The notes: generated by a model from the sequence alone, not told the origin. A DNA stretch of 5,916 nt from Candidatus Woesearchaeota archaeon CG07_land_8_20_14_0_80_44_23 (GCA_002779235.1 PEXD01000012.1:1-5916), one strand, 5' to 3'; shown: positions 1-5,643, counted from the first letter of the stretch. A program made the numbers and translations.

Positions 1-781
1 AACCATTAGCTATGCACCAGTTCACCCCATTGTTCCAAAGCCTTAGGGGACAATCGGAATAGGTCACTGAACCCTTGCATCCCAGTTCATAGAGGCAGCC
101 GGGATCGCCAAGCTTCTTGGCAAACTTGTTCTCATCGTAGTAGGCTCGCCGCGGGCAGTTTTCATGGATTAGTTGACCATAGAAGGCTTTGGGACGTCTA
201 TATTCGTCCAAGTCCTCTGGCTTTGGTAAGCCTGAAAGCAGGATACCTGCCACTGTGCCCACAAACCAATCGGGGTGTGGTGGACAGCCTGGGATGTTTA
301 CCAAAAAGGTATTGATGTCTCGAGATTGAAGAACATCTCCCACGCTAAGGCATTGGCTAGGGTTGGGATGAGCAGCAGGGATTCCCCCAAAGGCAGCACA
401 AGTCCCCAAGGCTATAACTACTAGGGCATCCTTGGCTAACTCCTCAACCCGCGATAGCATGGTCACGGGCTCTCCATTCCTCTCCCCCACTACCCCGTGG
501 ATGCCGTTCTTGGCTGTGGGAATAGCACCCTCTACAATAAGAATATAATTCCCCTTTTTCTGCTTTGAGGTATCTTCCATAACTTCGATTACTGATGCTC
601 CTGATCCTGCCATCACAGTGGGGTGGAATCTCAAATTTATGTGCTTCCCGGGGAGCACCTCGTCAATTAGTAGATTTTTGATAGAGGGATTTGCAGCATT
701 GAGAACTGAGACCGAGCACCCAGTGCAGGCAGCACATTGTAGCCATATTGCCGGGGACTCCTTCACGTTCGAAACTTTCAT
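1..781 (-). CDS. [NiFe]-hydrogenase small subunit, N-terminal 260 residues (left edge cuts the gene)
   Basis: Electron-transfer subunit of a [NiFe] hydrogenase. It carries three Fe-S clusters that link the Ni-Fe site in the large subunit to a redox partner. Seen by translating the minus strand: CTGCS with C19 and C22, GTCAAFGG with C128, and PGCPPHP with C166 supply the proximal cluster; H206 and C209 (HENCPR), C229 and C235 the distal cluster; C244 (SDCP) and C256 (VNWC) belong to the medial cluster, whose last ligands lie beyond the edge. Gly occupies the positions where O2-tolerant enzymes carry extra cysteines (CTGC, not CTCC; GG after GTCAAF), so a standard [4Fe-4S] proximal cluster is expected. 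Start: ATG at 781-779 has AAAGGAG four bases upstream (786-792), and an in-frame TAA at 806-808 forbids a longer form. There is therefore no Tat signal peptide, and the enzyme is probably cytoplasmic or group 2-like, although the motifs resemble group 1. The large subunit should follow beyond the left edge. Confidence 0.93.
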   Translation of the reverse strand, partial: MKVSNVKESPAIWLQCAACTGCSVSVLNAANPSIKNLLIDEVLPGKHINLRFHPTVMAGSGASVIEVMEDTSKQKKGNYILIVEGAIPTAKNGIHGVVGERNGEPVTMLSRVEELAKDALVVIALGTCAAFGGIPAAHPNPSQCLSVGDVLQSRDINTFLVNIPGCPPHPDWFVGTVAGILLSGLPKPEDLDEYRRPKAFYGQLIHENCPRRAYYDENKFAKKLGDPGCLYELGCKGSVTYSDCPLRLWNNGVNWCIANG

Positions 782-926
782 AACACTCCTTTCGATTCTG
801 TTGCTTTAGCCCTTGAACTCTTTTAATCGCAGCTAGAGGAGCTGCTAAGTCGTGAAAAACGATGGATAAAATATGCCTTAGCATCTTCCTCATATATTCC
901 AGCCTAGAACAAACTATCCTCGCAGG
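782..926 (-). pseudogene. Possible remnant of a histidine-kinase H-box region (weak)
   Basis: On the minus strand, in a frame different from the hydrogenase gene, codons from about 926 to 782 read as a stretch containing FHDLAAPLAAIK. This matches the HDLxxPLxAI pattern around the phospho-accepting His of HisKA domains. The frame is closed by TAA at 927-929 just upstream and downstream it only runs into the hydrogenase gene as a shadow, so no complete kinase can exist here. It could be a decayed sensor kinase once located upstream of the hydrogenase, or chance. No PAS, HATPase or other kinase motif was found in the neighbouring frames I read. Confidence 0.2.
786..792 (-). promoter_or_regulatory. 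Shine-Dalgarno site of the hydrogenase small-subunit gene
   Basis: AAAGGAG on the minus strand, four bases before the ATG at 781-779. Together with the in-frame TAA at 806-808 it fixes the start and excludes an N-terminal signal peptide. It also shows bacterial-style initiation in the flanking genome. Confidence 0.75.
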
Positions 927-1350
927 TTATTTATCATCTCACTAGTCACCCCGAGATTTTAACGCTTTTGCTACTATTTGTAAACTTTCAAGGCTTAAGA
1001 AGGCTCTTATTCGGGGACTTTTTGAAAGCTAGCGCCTTCCTTGCCATTTTTATGAAATTGAGCTCACTTTATACAAGCTAAAAGTGTTTATAACATTAAG
1101 AAGTTTGAAAGACGGAAGCATTGCGAAGCAACGACTTTATCCGGCTCAACACCTAACTGTGAAAGCTTCCTGATAAGGGTTAGGATTTGGCAGGTGCAAG
1201 AGGTGCTTTAGCTGCCTTGCAAAGATGAATGTCGACCAAGTTGTGGCTTAATCATTCTACATGGTAAAATAACAGCTATGGCAGCAGTAGACTAGGAAGT
1301 AAGATTGAATGCAAGGCTAAAAGTTCTGTCTATTGTTCCCTCAAGTCCAC
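927..1350. other. Gene-poor intergenic region upstream of the tRNA
   Basis: No supportable gene on either strand. Reading the minus strand gives only short open stretches of about 19-28 codons with no good initiation site. Small structures seen: the mini-hairpin TTGC-GAA-GCAA at 1121-1131, and a stem TGCAAG (1195-1200) with CTTGCA (1216-1221) that competes with GGCAG (1189-1193) pairing CTGCC (1212-1216). The hydrogenase promoter should lie to the left of this region and the tRNA promoter at its right end, but I find no convincing -35/-10 pair for either. Confidence 0.5.
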
Positions 1351-1442
1351 GGAGGGATCGCATAGTGGTCTAGTGCGGGCGCCTGCTAAGCGCTTACCCC
1401 GAGAAATCGGGGTCGTGGGTTCAAATCCCACTCCCTCCGCCA
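1351..1442 (+). tRNA. tRNA-Ser, anticodon GCT
   Basis: A 92-nt type II tRNA that folds fully. Acceptor stem GGAGGGA (1351-1357) pairs with TCCCTCC (1432-1438), followed by discriminator G (1439), as usual for serine, and an encoded CCA (1440-1442). The D arm has a GCA/TGC stem around a GTGGTCTAG-type loop. The anticodon stem GGCGC/GCGCT encloses loop CTGCTAA, giving anticodon GCT, which reads AGC and AGT. The long variable arm CCCCGA-GAAA-TCGGGG is typical of tRNA-Ser. The T arm is GTGGG/CCCAC with loop TTCAAAT. Serine tRNA genes are common integration targets, and the AT-rich regulator-ATPase unit starts about 200 bases downstream. Confidence 0.97.
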
Positions 1443-1496
1443 ATCGGTAAAGGTTGTTGCTGGCTCACCCGCTACGCGGGCTCCCCTGCCGATTTT
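1442..1496 (+). terminator. Nested hairpin at the tRNA 3' end, possible terminator or processing structure
   Basis: Outer stem AATCGG (1442-1447) with CCGATT (1489-1494), and inner stem CCCGC (1468-1472) with GCGGG (1476-1480) around a TAC loop, followed by a four-T run (1493-1496). It starts on the last base of the tRNA. The short T run makes intrinsic termination plausible rather than certain; it could instead help 3' end maturation. Confidence 0.35.
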
Positions 1497-1525
1497 GAAG
1501 CAGAAATTGAATTTTTTGTCTTTGT

Positions 1526-1560
1526 TCCGCGAAGCGGACCGCCAGAAGCGGGCTTTTCTT
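1526..1560 (+). terminator. Tandem GC-rich hairpins followed by a T-rich tail, likely terminator
   Basis: Two adjacent small hairpins, TCCGC-GAA-GCGGA (1526-1538) and CCGC-CAGAA-GCGG (1539-1551), are followed by TTTTCTT (1554-1560). On the plus strand this has the form of an intrinsic terminator and would end tRNA transcription before the regulator-ATPase promoter. The element GAAGCGG occurs twice in tandem (1531 and 1546). Confidence 0.4.
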
Positions 1561-1594
1561 GTGAGTAGTTAAATAATTTGTTAGCATAATCTTA

Positions 1595-1623
1595 TAGATA
1601 AAAGTATATCGTAATTTTATACT
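1595..1623 (+). promoter_or_regulatory. Predicted sigma-70-type promoter of the regulator-ATPase operon
   Basis: The -10 box TATACT (1618-1623) matches TATAAT at five of six positions. The -35 box TAGATA (1595-1600) matches TTGACA at four of six, with a 17-base spacer. Transcription would begin near 1630, giving a leader of about 10 bases before the ATG at 1641. The region is AT-rich, so chance matches are likely; support comes mainly from spacing and position. Confidence 0.35.
1603..1623 (+). promoter_or_regulatory. Candidate operator: inverted repeat over the -10 box
   Basis: AGTATA (1603-1608) and TATACT (1618-1623) form a perfect 6-bp inverted repeat with a 9-base spacer, partly extended by outer GATA/TATC bases. 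It covers the predicted -10 box just before a gene for an XRE-family regulator, the usual position for an autorepression site bound by a dimer. That it is bound by this regulator is inference. Confidence 0.3.
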
Positions 1624-1640
1624 ATCAAAAATTGGATACT

Positions 1641-1838
1641 ATGGCAACAATTGGGGAAAACATAAAAAAGTTAAGAACAAAGCAAGGATTAAGCCAAGAT
1701 GATTTAGCGCGCAAAGCAGAGCTTAAATATTCTACTCTTGCCAAAATCGAGGGTGGTTTTGTAAAAAAGCCGGGTGTTCAGATGATCGCCAAAATTGCAA
1801 AGGCACTCGGTGTTTCAATTGAGGATTTGATAAAATAA
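1641..1838 (+). CDS. Small XRE-family (Cro/C1-type) helix-turn-helix transcriptional regulator
   Basis: A 65-residue protein that is almost only a DNA-binding domain, the five-helix HTH_3 (Cro/C1) fold. Visible features: IGENIKKLRTKQGLSQDDLA as helices 1-2, ARKAELKYSTLAKIEGG as the turn and recognition helix, PGVQMIAKIAKALGVSIEDLI as helices 4-5. There is no ligand or protease domain, so it probably acts as a dimer through DNA binding alone. ATG at 1641 is preferred; an in-frame TTG at 1632 would add three residues but sits almost at the predicted transcription start. The stop at 1836-1838 is two bases before the ATPase start, so the two genes are almost certainly co-transcribed and translationally coupled. 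It likely represses or tunes its own operon. Stand-alone regulators of this size and style are familiar to me from Patescibacteria, which is recognition and not a search result. Confidence 0.9.
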   Translation: MATIGENIKKLRTKQGLSQDDLARKAELKYSTLAKIEGGFVKKPGVQMIAKIAKALGVSIEDLIK

Positions 1839-1840
1839 TT

Positions 1841-4315
1841 ATGAAAGGAAAGAAAAACATCGATGACTTTCAAGATATAAATATGGAGAGCACCTTAAAA
1901 ATACTAAAATCTGACCAAATTACCGGATTAAAAGAAATAGAGGTTAAAGATCGTCTTAAACAATACGGCTACAATGAGGTTTTGGAAACGAAACCCAATA
2001 AGCTGCTTCTATTCCTCTCAAAATTTTGGGGTCTTACTGCCTGGATGCTTGAATTGATAATCATCCTTTCTTGGTTTTTGCATAAAAATTTGGATGCCTA
2101 TATTGTGGCAGGGCTTCTTGTTTTTAATGCCATAATTGGTTTTATCCAAGAACAAAATGCGGCAAATGCGATAGAAGCGCTGAAGAAAAAATTGCAAGTA
2201 AAAGCAAGGGTGTTAAGGGATGCGATTTGGAAAACAATAGACGCAAGAGAACTAGTGCCTGGTGATATTATCCGCATCAGAATTGGGGATTTTGTACCGG
2301 CAGATGTGAAAATATTTAAGGGGGAAACTGGAATAGATCAAGCGGCATTAACCGGAGAATCGAATGAGGTCGAAAAAGCACCAAACGAAATTGTTTATTC
2401 TGGTTCGATAATTACCAGAGGCGAGGCTAGCGGAATCGTTATTTTAACCGGAATTAATACTTATTTTGGCAAAACGGTTCAATTAGTTCAGATCGCTAGA
2501 CCTAAATTGCATATCGAAAATATTATTTCTCAAGTCGTTAAATGGCTTTTGGTAATTGTTACGGTTTTATTGCTAATTGCCTTCGCTGTTTCTCTGCTGC
2601 AAGGCATAAATCTGCTTGAAATTTTGCCTTTGATGCTGGTTTTGCTGTTGGGCGCCATTCCTGTAGCTTTGCCTGCCATGTTCACAGTCAGTATGGCTTT
2701 AGGTTCTCTGGAATTAGTAAAATCTGGAGTTTTAGTAACCCGTTTAAACGCCATTGATGATGCCGGCCGCATGGACATTCTTTGCGTGGATAAGACCGGA
2801 ACGATAACTATAAATAAAATGGTTATCGCGAAAGTCGTTCCTTTCAAGGGTTTTAACGAAGACGACGTGTTCTTATATGGCTCGTTGGCCTCTCAAGAAG
2901 CAAATCATGACCCTATTGATATAGCGTTTATAAATGCTGCAAGAGAGAAAAATCTTCGCTATAGTAATTTTGTCCAAGAAAGTTTTATCCCTTTTGACCC
3001 CAAGACTCGCCGAACAGAGGCGGTAGTTAAAAAAAATCATGAGGAATTTAAGATGATGAAAGGTTCGTTCACGGTCTTAGCTGAAATTTGCGGCCTTGAC
3101 GGCAAAGAAAAAGCTGAAGCGGAAACGAAAATTAATGAATTTGCAAAAAATGGTTACAGAACTTTGGCAGTAGCCAAGGCCAAAATTAAAGAGAGGCCTG
3201 AAATTGTTGGATTAGCGGCTTTGCACGATCCGCCAAGACCTGATTCAAAAAAATTAATTGAGGAAATTAGAAAGCTGGGAGTGGAAGTCAAGATGCTGAC
3301 AGGCGATGCCCTCCCCATTGCCCAGGAAATCGTAAGAGCTGTAGCTATAGGCGGTAAAGTAATTAAGACCCCCGAATGGAAAGAACTAAATGAGTCTAAT
3401 TCGGTGAAAGCTCTCGAACTGGCAGAGGAAAGCAGCGGATTTGCCGAGATTTATCCGGAAGATAAATATCTTATCGTAAAAGATTTTCAGGCTAAGGGGC
3501 ATGTTATGGGTATGACCGGCGATGGAGTGAATGATGCCCCAGCATTAAAACAAGCCGAAGTTGGAATTGCCGTAAGTTCCGCAACAGATGTCGCCAAAGG
3601 AGCAGCCAGTATTGTATTAACTGACGAGGGCCTAATCGACATTATTGCTCCCATTAAAATTGGAAGAATGATGTTTCAGCGCATAAACGCCTGGATCCTT
3701 AACAAAATATCGAGAACCGTTCTAAAAACATGTTTTGTTGTTTTTGCCTTTCTTATTTTGGGTAAGTTTGTTATTTCCGCAACCGCAATGCTAATAATGA
3801 TTTTTATGACTGATTTTGTAAAAATATCATTATCAACAGATAATGTGAGATGGTCCGAAAAACCTTCTATATGGGATATTAAAGGATTAGTTAGGGTGGC
3901 TATAGTGCTAGGTTTAATTATGGTAATAGAAGCATTCGGACTTCTCTCCTTTGGATTACATTATTTCAATTTGGCTCAAACTAAAGGGGCACTCGAAACT
4001 TTTAGTTTTGAAATACTCCTCTTTTTTGCTATATTTTCAATATTAGCAGTAAGAGAAAAAGGCCATTTTTGGAACTCCGCACCAAGCAAAACTCTCTTTG
4101 CCATTATTTTGGTAGATATGTGTTTCGGAATAGTTCTTTCGACCTTCGGTCTTTTGGGTCTAAAGGCAATCCCCTTGAACATAACATTAATGGTGATTGG
4201 ATATGCATTCATATTTTCCTTAGTAATCAACGATTTCGTAAAATATATTTTATTGAAGAAATGGCACATAAATTATGGACAAAAAATAAATAACGGGTTT
4301 GAAGGGAGTAATTAG
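1841..4315 (+). CDS. P-type ATPase, plasma-membrane H+-ATPase (P3A) type, complete
   Basis: An 824-residue membrane pump that hydrolyses ATP to export cations, most likely protons. Domains in order: N-terminal cation-ATPase segment (about 10-55) with GLKEIEVKDRLKQYGYNEV; M1-M2 (about 53-105); actuator domain with TGES at 171-174; M3-M4 (about 232-287) with IPVALP at 273-278; phosphorylation motif DKTGTIT with catalytic D317; nucleotide-binding KG at 407-408; MLTGD at 485-489; hinge TGDGVNDAP at 559-567; M5-M10 from about 625. From memory of plant AHA2, N96 in M2 aligns with gatekeeper Asn106, D658 in M6 with proton-binding Asp684, and K629 with Arg655, supporting proton transport. No metal-binding N-terminal domain and no long C-terminal autoinhibitory domain are present, as in short prokaryotic P3A pumps. 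Oddity: the phosphorylation motif has Ile where Leu is usual. The start is coupled to the regulator's stop. Base composition is visibly more AT-rich than the hydrogenase gene. Confidence 0.95.
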   Translation: MKGKKNIDDFQDINMESTLKILKSDQITGLKEIEVKDRLKQYGYNEVLETKPNKLLLFLSKFWGLTAWMLELIIILSWFLHKNLDAYIVAGLLVFNAIIGFIQEQNAANAIEALKKKLQVKARVLRDAIWKTIDARELVPGDIIRIRIGDFVPADVKIFKGETGIDQAALTGESNEVEKAPNEIVYSGSIITRGEASGIVILTGINTYFGKTVQLVQIARPKLHIENIISQVVKWLLVIVTVLLLIAFAVSLLQGINLLEILPLMLVLLLGAIPVALPAMFTVSMALGSLELVKSGVLVTRLNAIDDAGRMDILCVDKTGTITINKMVIAKVVPFKGFNEDDVFLYGSLASQEANHDPIDIAFINAAREKNLRYSNFVQESFIPFDPKTRRTEAVVKKNHEEFKMMKGSFTVLAEICGLDGKEKAEAETKINEFAKNGYRTLAVAKAKIKERPEIVGLAALHDPPRPDSKKLIEEIRKLGVEVKMLTGDALPIAQEIVRAVAIGGKVIKTPEWKELNESNSVKALELAEESSGFAEIYPEDKYLIVKDFQAKGHVMGMTGDGVNDAPALKQAEVGIAVSSATDVAKGAASIVLTDEGLIDIIAPIKIGRMMFQRINAWILNKISRTVLKTCFVVFAFLILGKFVISATAMLIMIFMTDFVKISLSTDNVRWSEKPSIWDIKGLVRVAIVLGLIMVIEAFGLLSFGLHYFNLAQTKGALETFSFEILLFFAIFSILAVREKGHFWNSAPSKTLFAIILVDMCFGIVLSTFGLLGLKAIPLNITLMVIGYAFIFSLVINDFVKYILLKKWHINYGQKINNGFEGSN

Positions 4316-4331
4316 TTGGGATTAGAGAAAG

Positions 4332-4344
4332 AACTTGAAATCGT
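4332..4344 (+). repeat. 13-bp direct repeat, left copy
   Basis: AACTTGAAATCGT, identical to 5555-5567. The two copies lie about 1.2 kb apart on either side of the methyltransferase gene and both follow an A-rich run. They could be a trace of insertion or recombination, or coincidence; the repeat is short. Confidence 0.3.
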
Positions 4345-4352
4345 CCTTTTCG

Positions 4353-4408
4353 CTTCCGCTTCAAGGTGAGGCGGGCGGAAGGGGAGTTCGGGGGGAATTC
4401 CGTCCGCC
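4353..4408 (+). repeat. Competing GC-rich hairpins downstream of the ATPase gene
   Basis: GGCGGGCGGAA (4370-4380) pairs with TTCCGTCCGCC (4398-4408), 11 bp with one G-T wobble and a 17-base loop. CTTCCGC (4353-4359) can instead pair with GCGGAAG (4375-4381), which shares the first arm, so the two folds exclude each other. There is no T run behind the stem, so this is not a standard intrinsic terminator. It may be a transcript-end stabiliser, a factor-dependent stop, or a mobile palindrome remnant. No gene is seen in 4316-4584. Confidence 0.4.
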
Positions 4409-4584
4409 GAGCCCGTTAATGAAATCGGTTCGGATATTTTCAAACACACACCGCCAGTTGCAAAATTGCCGATCTTGTTCAGATAGATAGGCGGCTTTCG
4501 TATAGAAACGAGTTAGACGAAATGCTCGCTCGCCACCTATGAAATCCTTTTAACTATCAAAGACTTATTCGTTCACGATGAAGA

Positions 4585-4692
4585 ATGAAGAGTAAAAACC
4601 AAGTATCATTAGAAGAGATTCCAAAACTAGAACCTTCTTACTTCGAATTGCAAGCTTTTATGTGGGGACCACAAAACATATGGGAGGTTTAA
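4585..4692 (+). pseudogene. Out-of-frame 5' end of the methyltransferase gene
   Basis: ATG at 4585 opens a 35-codon frame, preceded by an in-frame TGA at 4579-4581 and closed by TAA at 4690-4692. Its first 27 residues, including SLEEIPKLEPSYFELQAF followed by MW, look like the normal N-terminus that precedes the GTTKHMGGLK segment in this methyltransferase family. That segment is encoded in another frame from 4665 on. Adding one G to the GGGG run at 4664-4667 would join both frames into one protein of about 266 residues. No convincing Shine-Dalgarno is seen before 4585. It is either a sequencing or assembly error, or a real frameshift that leaves translation to restart at GTG 4662. Confidence 0.6.
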
Positions 4693-5384
4693 AGACCACA
4701 AGAGAGCTAATTGAGTTATGCCACATAAACAAGGATAAATACGTCCTGGATGTTGGTTGCGGCGTTGGAGCAACTCCTTGCTACCTGGCAAAAAGGTATG
4801 GCTGTAGAGTGGTTGGGGTAGACATTTCTGAAAGGATGATCGATAGGTCAAACGAAAGGGCGAAAAGAGAGGGTGTAGAGAATAGAGTTAAATTTAGGCT
4901 AGCAGACGCGCAAAACCTCCCTTTCGAGGACGCTCTTTTCGACGTAGTCATTGGCGAGTCCGTAACCACATTTCTAGAAGATAAACAGAGAGCGGTAAGC
5001 GAGTATGTACGAGTGATAAAGCCAGGAGGATACGTCGGGCTTAATGAGGAAACTTGGATAAAGACACCACCTCCAACAGAATTGGTTGAATATGCAACAC
5101 GCACTTGGGATATTAAAGCGGAAATTCCAACTTCTGATCGTTGGGAAGAATTGTTGGAAGGCTCTGGCTTGAGAGATATAGTAGTGAGAACCTACAAAAT
5201 CAACGTTCTAGGCGAGTTCAGTCAAATCAGGCGGTATAGTTTTAAAGATCTTTTAAGAATGCTGTATAGAACACTGTCCCTGTACAGAAGTTCAGCTTTT
5301 AGGAGGTACATGAAAGAAAGGCTGCCTACTCCTAAGAACCTTTTCGAATATTTAAGATACGGAATATACGTTGGCAGGAAATAA
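4662..5384 (+). CDS. Class I SAM-dependent methyltransferase (UbiE/Methyltransf_11-like), 5' end frameshifted
   Basis: Transfers a methyl group from S-adenosylmethionine to an unknown small-molecule or lipid-like substrate; soluble, cytoplasmic. In the frame from GTG 4662 (240 residues) the Rossmann-fold motifs are intact: motif I VLDVGCGVG (D30 begins DVGCGVG), motif II VVGVDIS with the acidic ribose-binding Asp, ADAQNLPF for the adenine-binding loop, VIGESVTTF as motif IV, and IKPGGYVGLNE as the post-motif strand. The C-terminal part, with basic helices RRYSFKDLLRMLYRTLSLYR and ending FEYLRYGIYVGRK, is a family-specific substrate cap. The GTG is probably not the original start: coding-like sequence continues upstream in another frame to ATG 4585. 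The gene stands alone on the plus strand, convergent with the isomerase gene, followed by the attC-like hairpin at 5444-5520. Its substrate cannot be read from sequence. It could still be functional, since the SAM fold is complete. Confidence 0.85.
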   Translation: MGTTKHMGGLKTTRELIELCHINKDKYVLDVGCGVGATPCYLAKRYGCRVVGVDISERMIDRSNERAKREGVENRVKFRLADAQNLPFEDALFDVVIGESVTTFLEDKQRAVSEYVRVIKPGGYVGLNEETWIKTPPPTELVEYATRTWDIKAEIPTSDRWEELLEGSGLRDIVVRTYKINVLGEFSQIRRYSFKDLLRMLYRTLSLYRSSAFRRYMKERLPTPKNLFEYLRYGIYVGRK

Positions 5385-5443
5385 AAGTGGCAGCTTGCTC
5401 GCACTCAAATTTCTTAACGAAACTTGGTTTTAACAGACTCGTG

Positions 5444-5520
5444 TAACAGCGGGTATATGGCTACACTTCGCTCCGCCCAAATTGCCCTTACGGACAACTT
5501 CATATACCCGCGAAACGTTA
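5444..5520 (+). repeat. Long inverted-repeat hairpin resembling an integron attC-like site
   Basis: Perfect 11-bp arms GCGGGTATATG (5449-5459) and CATATACCCGC (5501-5511), with inner pairing TCCG (5472-5475) to CGGA (5491-5494). Outer complementary ends are TAAC (5444-5447) and GTTA (5517-5520), separated from the main stem by one base on the left and five on the right. Canonical attC sites end in RYYYAAC and GTTRRRY; here the AAC and GTT cores are present but the flanking bases (GTGTAAC, GTTATGA) match only in part. It lies 60 bases after the methyltransferase stop, where a cassette attC would be. Alternatives: a large terminator-like transcript-end hairpin, or a palindromic element of another family. 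Confidence 0.45.
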
Positions 5521-5554
5521 TGAAAAATAGAAAAGTAATTTGCCGTCGAAGAAA

Positions 5555-5567
5555 AACTTGAAATCGT
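5555..5567 (+). repeat. 13-bp direct repeat, right copy
   Basis: Second copy of AACTTGAAATCGT, matching 4332-4344. It sits in the loop of a short stem, TGCCGT (5541-5546) with ACGGCA (5573-5578). Confidence 0.3.
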
Positions 5568-5643
5568 TAGAAACGGCAGGTCAAAAGGCAGCTGGAGCGG
5601 GGAGATTTTCAGTCGCTGCCCTCAAAAGCAGTTCGGTTTTTTG

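Noticed and set aside
618..809. Plus-strand 63-codon open frame
   Set aside because: Antisense to the hydrogenase 5' end, whose minus-strand translation has unmistakable cluster motifs; this frame is a shadow with no recognisable features.
950..1046. Short minus-strand open stretch reading ESLQIVAKALKSRGD near its end
   Set aside because: Only about 28 codons, closed by stops on both sides and without a start or ribosome-binding site; could be a chance helix-like reading.
2530..2847. Minus-strand 105-codon open frame inside the ATPase gene
   Set aside because: Lies opposite M3-M4 and the phosphorylation motif of a clearly real gene; composition and lack of motifs mark it as a shadow. The same holds for the frames at 3976-4269 and 4069-4293.
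4663..4670. Programmed ribosomal frameshift in the methyltransferase
   Set aside because: The bases TGGGGACC do not form an X XXY YYZ slippery site, and I see no stimulatory pseudoknot; a lost G is simpler.
4781..5104. Minus-strand 107-codon open frame inside the methyltransferase gene
   Set aside because: Opposite strand of intact SAM-binding motifs; no protein features of its own. The frames at 4627-4851 and 5222-5404 are rejected for the same reason.
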